Shown here piece after piece: positions 55,640 through 64,000 of a stretch of DNA of 64,000 bases (its first letter is position 1; the number at the start of each line of letters is the position of its first letter). The position numbers and the translations under genes were made by a program. The DNA is from Rhabdophis nuchalis (lineage: Eukaryota > Chordata > Lepidosauria > Squamata > Natricidae): positions 14,217,501 through 14,281,500 of the forward strand of contig CM077649.1 of assembly GCA_039707465.1 (NCBI GenBank), read 5' to 3'. Under the pieces are notes generated by a model. The model was given only the letters and a program-made list of their open reading frames with translations. It made no database searches and was not told the DNA's origin.

Positions 55640-56168
55640 AACTGTGTGTGTGTGTGTGTGGTTTTTGAGCCGATAAATAAATAAATAAGGGAGACTAGGA
55701 TAGATCTATTTCAAGCTATTTAGCTCTCATCAGCTAGCCATACCCTTACTGGGATTTGAACCAGGGAAGTATTACATGTAAGGCAGGTGTAATTGCCACC
55801 AGACCACTGGTTCTATCCTGATCAGCTGAGACAGGGGAAATAAGTATATGCTTGTGTCACAACACCCTGGTAAGCCCCAATGAAGGAAGGAACCATATAC
55901 ATGTAATACTTCCCTGGTTCGAATCCCAATAAGGGTATGGCTAGCTGATGAGAGCTAAATAGCTCGAAATAGATCTATCCTAGTATCCCTTATTTATTTA
56001 TTTATTTATTGATCAGCTCAAAAACCTAACACACATATTAAAAAAGTGCACAACGGAACTCATAGCTTTCTGTCTAGATGGTCTCTGGTGATGAGCCGAA
56101 AGGCAGAAAAGGAAAGCAGTATGCTTCCTCCCTTAATTGGGGCTTACCAGGGTGTTGCGACACAAGCT
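55640..56168. mobile_element. Two tRNA-type SINEs in inverted orientation
   Basis: The left copy (about 55640-55830, minus) and right copy (about 55895-56040, plus) are arms of a ~140-base inverted repeat. They share GCTAGCTGATGAGAGCTAAA, TAGATCTATCCTAG and a B-box GGTTCGAATCCC. A second, outer inverted pair is ACACCCTGGTAAGCCCCAAT at 55862 and its complement at about 56140. Confidence 0.75.
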
Positions 56169-56170
<2 letters not shown>

Positions 56171-56228
<58 letters not shown>

Positions 56229-56235
56229 CATGAGT
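56171..56235. repeat. (GT)n microsatellite
   Basis: About 26 GT units. Confidence 0.97.
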
Positions 56236-56577
56236 GCACGCACACACGCATGCACGTACACACTTACATACATACCATGTTTTTTAATATTTCCTCTGCA
56301 TTTTGGATAACCAGATATTAAGTGGATAAGGAAGTATATTTATCAAACTGTACATTATTATAGATTGTAAAATTAAATGTATTTTGTAGACTAGCTTTCC
56401 CTGGCCACATTTGTAGGTAGATTATAAGATTTCTAATAGATAGGAAGCGGCAAGTGAAATTAGGTAAAATCACATCTAATACCTGTTCAATTAGCATGGG
56501 TGTGTTCGGTGTGCTCTCTCCATTACTCTTTTATCTCTCTACCAATGATTGCATATCAAAGGATCCCTCTGTTAAAG

Positions 56578-56927
56578 CAGGGGTCCCCAACCTTTTTGGC
56601 ACTAGGGACCGGTTTCAAGTTTAAAAAAATTCCACGAACCGGTGGCCATGGCTCAGCTGGCTTAGAGGAAGAGCGGGGGGAGGGGGAACAGGCGGCGCAT
56701 GCGCGCGCGCAGGGATGAGTTGGCTCACTCGCCCCTCTCGGGCCTCCAACAGCGCGAGCGGCCGCACCTGTGCTCTCCTACCCCCGGTGCGCACTATGCT
56801 CAGGGGGCTGCCCCCTCCTCCCTCCTCCTTCTCTCCCTCCTCTAAGAGTTGCGCTGCTCACTGCGGCCCGGTTCCTATCAAGCCACGGACCGGCACCGGT
56901 CCACGGCCCGGGGGTTGGGGACCCCTG
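56578..56927. mobile_element. GC-rich hAT MITE, TSD TGTTAAAG
   Basis: Perfect TSD TGTTAAAG (56570-56577, 56928-56935); CAGGGGTCCCCAACC ends. Confidence 0.93.
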
Positions 56928-57000
56928 TGTTAAAGTACTGAAGTTTGCAAAAGATACAACATTGGTCTCATTCAAGATGGTGATGAATCTGCATATAGAG

Positions 57001-57660
57001 GGGAGGTCCTGTGGTGCAGCCAGAACAATCTAAAACTGAACACACTTAAAACTGTAGAGATGACAGTAGATTTTAGGAGGAGTCCTCCTATTCTAACATG
57101 TCTTACAATATTGGGCAACACACTATCAACAATAGAGACCTTCAGGTTTCTGGGTTCTATAATCTCCCAGGACTTGAAACGGACACCTAACGTTAGAACC
57201 ATCAATAAAAGGCGCAACAAAGAATGTTTTTCCTGTGTCAACTCAGAAAGCACAGACTGCCCACGGAGCTGCTGATATAGTTCTACAGAGGAATTATTGA
57301 TTCTATCCTTTGTACTTCTATAGCCGTCTGGTTTTGTATAGCAACTAAACAGGACAGGCACAGACTTCAATGGATAGTTAGGACTGCAGAAAAAACAACT
57401 GCAACCAGCCTTCTTTCCTTTAATGACCTGTATAATGCACAAGATAGAAAGAGAACGGAGAAAATATCTACAGACCCCTCACATTCTGGACATAAACTGT
57501 TTCAACTTCTCCCCTCAGCACGCCGTTGCAGGGCATTGCATGCCAAAACAACTAGACACAAAGACAGTTTTTCCCCCATGCCATCACTCTGCTAAACACG
57601 TAATTCACACAGCACTATCTATGCCTAAGGATATCTAACTATGAAGCAGGACTGTATTAT
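57001..57660 (+). mobile_element. Non-LTR retrotransposon C-terminal fragment, clade unresolved
   Basis: Across frameshifts it reads KTVEMTVDFRRSPPILT, ETFRFLGSIISQDLK and then IDSILCTSIAVWFCIATKQD-, SLLSFNDLYNAQ- and HKLFQLLPSARRCRALHAKT-type segments. This is the post-RT region of a LINE different from the L2 and CR1 copies elsewhere. Rex1/Babar-type is my best guess. Confidence 0.6.
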
Positions 57661-57736
57661 TATTATCTTTCCTATTTACCTACTCCTATTGGTATATCAT
57701 GACTATCACTTTGTTGGTTATATCTTATGATTTTAT

Positions 57737-58020
57737 GTATTACAGAGTTGGAAGGGACCTTGTAGGTCATCTAGTCCAACCCCCCACCCAAGCAGGAGAC
57801 CCTACACCATTTCAGACAAATGGCAGTCCAATCTGTTCTTGAAAGCCTCCAGTGATGAAGCTCCCACAACTTCTGAAGAGAAGCTGTTCCATTGGTTGAT
57901 TGTTCTCGCTGTCAGAAAATTTCTTCTTATTTCTAGGTGGAATCTCTCCTTGATCAGTTTCCATCCATTATTCCTTCTCTGGCCTTCAGGTGCCTTGAAA
58001 AATAGCTTGATTCATTATTG
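57737..58020 (-). mobile_element. CR1 LINE 3' fragment
   Basis: CAGAGTTGGAAGGGACCTTG, CATCTAGTCCAACCCCC and the reverse of the RRNFL-type C-terminal region. Confidence 0.88.
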
Positions 58021-58138
58021 TACTTTATGATTTATGATGTATGACTTTCTTGTTTGTATTTATATATACTGAGAATTTATGCACCAGAGTTAAATTCCCC
58101 CGTGGGTCCACACTTGGCCAATCAAGAATATTATATTC

Positions 58139-58497
58139 CAGCGATGGCGAACCTTTTTTGGCTCACGTGCCATAAGTGGGGGGAGCGCAGGGGGGGTTGT
58201 ATGTGGGCGTGCAGTACCCATAATGCAATGCACGACCCCCCCCAATGCACATGCGCGCACTACAGACGCCCCCACCCCATTTTTTTACATGCTCTTTTCG
58301 CCCTCCCCAGGCTCCAGAGGCTTTATAGGAGACTGGGGAGGACGAAAAGAGCCTCCCTTGCCCCCCCCCCTCCGAGGCCCTCCGGAGGCTTCAGCAAAAA
58401 AAAGCATGCAAAAAAGGGTGAATTCAGCTGGCCAGCGCGCATCACCTCGCGTGCCCTGACAAATGGCTCCACATGCCACCTAGGTTCGCCATCACTG
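58139..58497. mobile_element. hAT MITE, CAGCGATGGCGAACC ends
   Basis: Ends CAGCGATGGCGAACC / GGTTCGCCATCACTG, flanks TTATATTC / TTCCATTC (6 of 8). Contains the CTCCCCAGGCTCCAGAGGC segment seen also at about 41650 and 45560. Confidence 0.85.
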
Positions 58498-58509
58498 TTC
58501 CATTCCATT

Positions 58510-60220
58510 CTATACAAGCCCCTCTGGCATAAACAAAATTTCATTTGTCTGTATGCTTCACCAACTACCGCTAGATGGTAGTAGTTGATCATCCATGATA
58601 CTCTGATAGTCTGACTGCTTATCCAATTTAAGCTGTTCTCACTACCATGTGTTCTCTCTGCGCTGAATCTGTCTGACTTGCTTCAAAATAAACACACTAA
58701 TGTTCATGTGTACAGGTTTTATTAATAATTTGCAAGATATTTGTATCTAGAGCATTCCAGAAGGATCAATATTCCTTTGGCATTAGTATTTAATAATGTA
58801 GTACATATTATTCTGAATTAAGAAAAGTCAGTATTTTTCTCAGATAACATCTGATTTGGTGATCAGGCCTCCCACAGATATATTGGAAATACCTCTGCCC
58901 AGGTACTTAAATATTAGTCCAGAAATACTGATGCAATGATTTATCGGAAGAAAATAGTCAGAATGAGGTATCAGATGTAAATAAGTGATATTTGATGTCT
59001 AGAAAAGAACAAAATATTGAGTTTCTGTTGTTGCTTCATTCTTCAGTTTTCATTCTGTATCATCTAAGCATGCTTATCTTGAATGCTGCATTCCCTTGAT
59101 TTCTTTTTTTTTTAAAGGTATATAATTGATGACTGGAAGCTAATCATTCTTTCTTATCCCAATCCAGTTCACTCTGCTGTTGTAGGGTTAAAGGTGTGGA
59201 AAATTATCACCCATCTCTCTCCCAGAAAAATGAAATACCCTAGGAAATATTGAAAGGGCAGAATATTATATTTCCCTAGATGTGAAAATGAAGAAACAGG
59301 TTTTGTTTCCTGCAGCCTCCTGCCCCCACCCCCTTTGTCAATGGGCCATTAAGGCCTGGGCTAGTCCACTTTACATAATAAAGAGTTCTCCTCTTCAGCT
59401 CCAGAGTCATGGGATTAAGGTAGGACTGGCCTTAACAAACCTGGACTCAGCCCATGGGAGCCTGGCAACCAGAGTACAGTTCTTACACAGGAACAAGAAA
59501 CAGATAGGTGGGGCCAAACAGTTGATAAAAAGCCCTGCAAGCCCCTTGCTCAGCCCTTCTCTTCCTGTCCACCAACATTGAAGCATGTAAGCACCTTTTC
59601 TGTTCAGGACTCCAGCCATGTGGTCCTGTCTACCATTAAACCATCTTTCCAAGCAGCCCCCATGTCTCCAGTGTCTTCTTCCCCACTTGGAGACAAACCC
59701 AGAAGGACATTCCTTTTAACAAAGGGAAGGGAGCTCTTTTGAGAAAAAGTAGGTAGGAATCTCAATAAACAAACAATTTAGTTGCTTCTATTTGTAGGCT
59801 TCATATCCCTGCCTTAAACAGAAAAAAAAGGAAACCCTATTTAACAGAGGCAGACTTTGATAAAACACATTTGCTGCCTCTGGTAGCTTTTTATGCAATA
59901 AATGCCTGAATGCGGAATTAGTTGGAACACATTTATGTCAGCATATAGATCTCAATATAATTCACAGATGCCTTCTTCCATTATATGGGCATAAAAACGG
60001 ATGGGAATTTGGTTTCCAAAGTAGTCGGGTTCTCATCAGAGTTCCACGCTTGTTCCCTAGCAACTGCTAAGGAGGCTTACTGCCTCAGATACCAAGACTT
60101 CATGATTTGTAGCCATGGATTTAACTACACGTACCTTATTTTTATTCCATCTAATTAAAAAAAAACCACTGTCTTACAACTATTCAAGCTGGCTGCCATT
60201 ATTCATTTCTCCCTACCCTT
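58510..60220. other. No gene seen
   Basis: Intergenic between CLIC6 and RCAN1. No exon, RNA or element end recognised in 1.7 kb. Confidence 0.45.
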
Positions 60221-60237
60221 CTGATAGTCATAGAAAT

Positions 60238-60440
60238 ATGTCCCAAAGGTGCTTTTCCAAAAGACAACTGTACTTTCTTGGTTTTTAAGATCTGAGCTGA
60301 TGAACTGAGGAAGCTTCTTGGATGAGAAGCTAAACATTTTCAAGAAAAAAAAAAACCCCAAGAAAGTCCAGTTGCCCTTTGGAAAATCACCTTTGGGACA
60401 ACCATGACCTAAATAATTGAGGATCTCCATAGACACAAGG
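60238..60440. mobile_element. Inverted-repeat element, CCCAAAGGTGCTTTTCC ends
   Basis: CCCAAAGGTGCTTTTCCAAA mirrored by GGAAAATCACCTTTGGGA, with GAAGCTTCTTGGATGAGAAG between and ACCATGACCTAAATAATTGA after. Same family as 23605-23790. Confidence 0.65.
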
Positions 60441-60644
60441 ACTATGATGCAGTCTTTATGGATTATGACCAGGGACACCCAGGTTCAGATCAACCCTCTG
60501 CCAAGGAAACCCACTGGCCAAGTGACTTGGCTCTTAGCTCTAACCTAACTTGCATAGTTATTGTAGTGGGAATACCAGAAAAAGGAATGCAAAATACGGT
60601 AAGATATCTTTTTTGTACTAAGCCTAATCCCCACAATCAAGTTT

Positions 60645-60853
60645 ATAGACTGAACCCTAAATTGTTTTAATTGGATTTTAATGGGTAAGAGTTTTAATGG
60701 ATTTTAGCACAGGGTATTGTATTTAATTGGTTTTTTTAGTATTTATTATTGTCGTTTTATATTTCTATTTTAATTTCCTGTGCACCGCAACTGAGTCCCT
60801 TTGGGGAGAGAGGTGCGGTTATACAAATTTAATAAAATAAAAAATAAAATAAA
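60645..60853 (+). mobile_element. L2-clade LINE 3' UTR fragment
   Basis: TTTTAGCACAGGGTATTGTA, then CACCGCAACTGAGTCCC...GAGAGGTGCGGTTA and (AATAA)n. Confidence 0.8.
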
Positions 60854-61258
60854 TTCTTAACATCTGATTCACAGACCCCTGGGGAGCAGCAATGTCAACC
60901 CAGGGGGTCCGCAAAGACTTGTTATGATTTAAATCTTGAGTTAAGTCTTGGAAGCCGGTGGCCATCGTCTGTGGCCACAAAAGGTATTTAAAGGAGGTCC
61001 CCAGTTGAAGAAAAGGTTGAGAACCACAGGGATAAGCAGTTGCTCCCACTGTGAGTGAGGATAAGGACTGCAATCGAATCATTGTAACTGAGCATCTTTA
61101 CAAAAAGCCGTTGTGGTGAACTCAGTATACAGCACCCCAAGAAGGAGGTTTATCTTTATAAGTGTATTTTCAGGCAATGATCAACGTTTGAAAACAGCCT
61201 TTACAGTATATGGAAAACATTTGAATGGTGGTCTCAATCTCGCTAGGTTAAGAACTAG

Positions 61259-61335
61259 ATAAATTTATTTTTATTTTATTAAATTTATACCCCGCCCTTC
61301 TCCAAAAGGACCCAGGGCGGCGCACAGGAATAAAT
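61259..61335 (-). mobile_element. L2-clade LINE tail
   Basis: ACCCCGCCCTTCTCCAAAAG and GGACCCAGGGCGGCGCACAG, the family hairpin only. Confidence 0.8.
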
Positions 61336-61409
61336 AACTTAAATGCAGCCTTAAGCCTCAATAATATGGCCTACAGAAGCTTCAAAACGCCTTTCCCATT
61401 CATCTAAAA

Positions 61410-61545
61410 CAGTGTTTCTCAACCGTGTCAACTTGAAGACGTCTGGACTTCAACTTCCAGAATTCCCCAGCCAGCGAATGCTGGCTGGGGAATTCTGGGA
61501 GTTGAAGTCCGGACTTCTTCAAGTTGCCAAGGTTGAGAAACACTG
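61410..61545. mobile_element. Palindromic MITE, CAGTGTTTCTCAACC ends
   Basis: CAGTGTTTCTCAACCGTGTC...CAAGGTTGAGAAACACTG palindrome. A further MITE arm piece (CTTCAACTCCCAGAATTCCC) follows at 61567-61589. Confidence 0.88.
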
Positions 61546-61599
61546 ATGTCGATGAAGGCGCAGAGACTTCAACTCCCAGAATTCCCCAGGCAAAAAAAA

Positions 61600-62620
61600 A
61601 GCCTTCGGGATTCGTAATTACTGCGTCTATGCAACGCAAGTGAAGGAGATGGTGAGCGCGGGGCGCAGGAGACCAAACGCTACGCCTCTTCGCAAAGCAT
61701 GGAACGGAGAAAAGGGCGGGGGAAGCAAAGCGGGCAGCGCCCTCTCCTAAAATGGCTGCCGCGGAGCCGAGGCGCCTCACGATAGGTAACCCACCTGTTG
61801 AAGTGGAGCCGAGGGGTTTTTTGATTGGCTCGGGACAGGCCCATTCGACCGAGGGGATTAATTTCGGGTGGGCGGCGACGACGCCGACGACGCTAAACTC
61901 CCTTGTTTCTTCCTCCTCCCCCCCCCCCCATTCCCCCCTCAGGTGGGCTCAACCCGTGCGCGCGCGTTGCCGCCCACTGGCTCCTCCCCTCCCCTCGGCA
62001 TGGAGGAGCGGGGGGGCGGCTGGGAAGAGCCGCCCAACAAGCCGTACGAGGAAGAAGGCGAGCCGGGAGAGGAGAAGGCTGCGCCGACGGCGGAAGACGC
62101 CAAGGCGGCGGTCGTCGTGGTCCCCCTTTCGGGCGGAACGCAGTCCGAAAGCGAGGCAAAGGGAAAGGCAAAGGCAAAGGCAAAGGCGGAGCAGCAGCAG
62201 GACGAGGTGGAAGGCGACGTGAAGCACGACTCGGACTGGAACTTCATCGACATGGAGACGGTCTCGCTGCACGATCTGCCCCACGCGCTGATCGCCTGCA
62301 ACGTGCCTTTGGCCGTCTTCTTCGCCGACGGGCCCTGCAGGGTGGGTGAACCGGCGGGGAACGGAGGAGGGCTTGGAGGAGCTACGGGCGGGCGGGTGGC
62401 CGTGCGCGTGGTTGAGGGTGTCTGCCCGCGAGAGAACGGGCAGATCAGGCCGAGAGGAGGAGGAGGAGGATGGCGGTGGCCTCGAGAGAGCAGGCCTTGA
62501 CCGCCGTCCGGGAAAGCCAGCCGCGGTGGTAGATGGGCCCCCCGCGGGAGGTGAACATCTGGAAGGCGGTAGCGCTGCTGCCGTGGACCGGGAACCCAGC
62601 CCTGTGAAATAAGGGGTTAG
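61600..62620. promoter_or_regulatory. CpG island of RCAN1
   Basis: Strongly CpG-rich compared with flanks; spans the presumed start site, exon 1 and the start of intron 1. AAAATGGCTGCC at 61750 resembles a YY1 site, often placed at TATA-less starts. No TATA box seen. Confidence 0.7.
62000..62341 (+). CDS. RCAN1: RCAN1 (calcipressin-1), first coding exon, long isoform; gene continues off the window
   Basis: Calcipressins bind and restrain calcineurin, acting on NFAT signalling. 114 codons run from ATG (62000, GGCATGG) to the donor AGG/GTGGGT. The last third, DWNFIDMETVSLHDLPHA then LIACNVPLAVFFADGPCR, aligns with the end of exon 1 of the long human form (DWSFID...DLPSATIAC...FVDGLCR). In that gene the next exon opens AKFESLF, which is beyond the edge. 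The first 75 residues are poorly conserved, Gly/Glu/Lys-rich, and include an Ala-Lys ladder coded by a hexanucleotide repeat. An in-frame ATG at 61868 would add 44 residues; I prefer 62000 for its context and acidic start (MEERGG). The neighbouring head-to-head CLIC6 supports the call. Confidence 0.88.
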
Positions 62621-62734
62621 CCGCCGAAAGGGGCTTTTCCGTGGTGGTTGAACATCCCCATCGGGGAAAAGAAGCGCGCCAAGGACGCCCGGAATCCTCC
62701 CTTGAAACATGCTTTAAGGGCAAACAGTTTGGTC

Positions 62735-62893
62735 CAGGGGTCTTGCAAAGTTGGCTCTTTTAAGACTGGTGGACTTCAACTCCCAGAGTTCCCCAGCCAG
62801 TTTGGCTTGGCTGGCTGTGTGGCTTGGCTGGCTGGGGAATTCTGGGAGTTGAAGTCCACCAGTTTTAAAAGAGCCAACTTTGCAAGACCCTTG
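62735..62893. mobile_element. Palindromic hAT MITE in RCAN1 intron 1
   Basis: CAGGGGTCTTGCAAAG...CTTTGCAAGACCCTTG; flanks share TTTGGTC. The central GGCTTGGCTGGCT region has expanded. Confidence 0.85.
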
Positions 62894-63029
62894 ACTTTGG
62901 TCGGTTTAGATGCCAGCTGCTCATTCTGCACCCAGGAACCCCTTAGCGATTTGGATGAGAATCTTTTGACTGACTCCACACAGAGTTAGGAAGGGGGAAA
63001 AGAGCTGGGCAAAATAGGATGCGCAGAAT

Positions 63030-63840
63030 ACAATAATAATACAATAGCAGAGATGGAAGGGACCTTGGAGGTCATCTAGTCCAACTCCCTGCCTAGGCAG
63101 GAAGCCCTATGCCGTTTCAGACAAATGGCTATCCAACATCTTCTTGAAGACTTCCAGTGTTGGGGCATTCACAACTTCTGGAGGCAACTTCTGTTCCATT
63201 GATTAATTGTTCTCACTATCAGGAAATTTCTCCTCAGTTCTAAGTTGCTTCTCTCCTTGATTAGTTTCCGCCCATGGCTTCTTGTTCTGCCCTCAGGTGC
63301 TTTGGAGAATAGTTTGACTCCCTCTTCTTTGTGGCAACCCCTGAGATATTGGAACACTGCTATCATGTCTCCCCTAGTCCTTCTTTTTATTAAACTAGAC
63401 ATACCCAGTTCCTGTAACCGTTCTTCATATGTTTTAGTCTCCAGTCCCCTAATCATCTTTTTTGCTCTTCTCTGCACTCTTTCTAGAGTCTCCACATCTT
63501 TTCTACATCATGGTGACCAAAACTGAATGCCGTATTCCAAATGTGGCCTTACCAAGGCCTTATAAAGTGGTATTAACACTTCACGTGATCTTGATTCTAT
63601 CCCTCTGTTGATGCAGCCTAGAACTGCGTTGGCTTTTTTGGCACCTTCTGCACACAGCTGGCTCATATTTAAATGGTTGTCTACTAGGACTCCAAGATCC
63701 CTTTCACAGTTACTGCTATATGCTGCTATAACGCTGTGGCAAGCATCACAAAGAAATCTTTTGAGCTTTCTAATCTGGGCATTCCTTCTTGGATGATGAA
63801 ATGAATGTAACATCATCTCTTCTGTGCTTTATTTTTTAAT
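63030..63840 (-). mobile_element. CR1 LINE 3' end, long fragment
   Basis: Minus strand encodes [54 protein letters not shown] and, after a shift, ETLERVQRRAKKMIRGLE to the [15 protein letters not shown] region. The CR1 tail sits at 63040-63090. The frame is broken once near 63500. Confidence 0.92.
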
Positions 63841-64000
63841 TTCCCCCCCCCCCCAGCTAGATTAGATTCTAGTAAGTAGGTGCTTCTAGTAGGCGCATCA
63901 ATAATTTGTTACGTTGCATTGGAAAGATATAGATTGGTTCCCACCTCATTAAGAATGTCCATTTCCAATTTCCAAGAAGTGCTGACCACTTCTGGATAGC

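Noticed and set aside
55640..56040. tRNA gene from the GGTTCGAATCCC box
   Set aside because: B-box without a matching acceptor stem and cloverleaf; it belongs to a tRNA-derived SINE present twice.
60290..60350. Working hammerhead ribozyme
   Set aside because: Only parts of the core are present and stems II and III cannot be drawn; kept only as a hypothesis for the family consensus.

Overview
The window looks like nuclear DNA of a squamate reptile, most likely a snake. It has vertebrate split genes with GT-AG introns, two CpG islands, and a dense repeat load typical of squamates: L2-clade and CR1-clade LINE 3' ends, BovB-tailed and CR1-tailed SINEs, hundreds-of-bases hAT-type MITEs with 8-bp target duplications, and long microsatellites. 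The species call is inference; no species-specific locus was recognised.

Three host genes are supported. (1) An unrecognised three-exon gene on the + strand (13395-18004) encodes a 108-aa basic protein with a signal peptide. (2) CLIC6, chloride intracellular channel 6, lies on the - strand (24967-49022) with all six coding exons, open and in phase: a long acidic first exon and the five GST-like exons of 110, 126, 107, 182 and 162 coding bases. (3) The first coding exon of RCAN1, calcipressin-1 long form, is on the + strand (62000-62341); the rest of the gene lies beyond the right edge. CLIC6 and RCAN1 are head to head, 13 kb apart, each under its own CpG island. This is the same neighbour order as the human 21q22 region. 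The small secreted gene converges on the 3' end of CLIC6, on the side where RUNX1 would be expected.

Almost everything else is mobile DNA. 0-13 kb: a solo LTR with 5-bp duplication, several L2 3' fragments, and a 3.3-kb L2 inserted in a hAT element. 13-20 kb: the secreted gene, with MITEs in its introns and an L2 fragment in its presumed 3' UTR. 20-24.5 kb: a quiet AT-rich stretch, then a non-autonomous Helitron with textbook ends and a SINE split by a hAT element. 25-48 kb: CLIC6 introns, holding nested MITEs, a second solo LTR, an L1 ORF1-only insertion with 15-bp duplications, a KKRRAP-motif pseudogene fragment and a 1.3-kb hAT element that contains a CT-rich tract. 49-61.5 kb: the CLIC6-RCAN1 intergenic space, with palindromic MITEs, an inverted SINE pair and a CR1 copy. 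61.6-64 kb: the RCAN1 island, exon 1 and a CR1 3' end.

The most notable items are the unrecognised secreted gene, the Helitron, the ORF1-only L1 derivative (HAL1-like in layout), and two MITEs whose right halves were tandemly amplified. Coordinates of LINE fragments are approximate to about 10-20 bases; exon and TSD-defined element ends were read directly.
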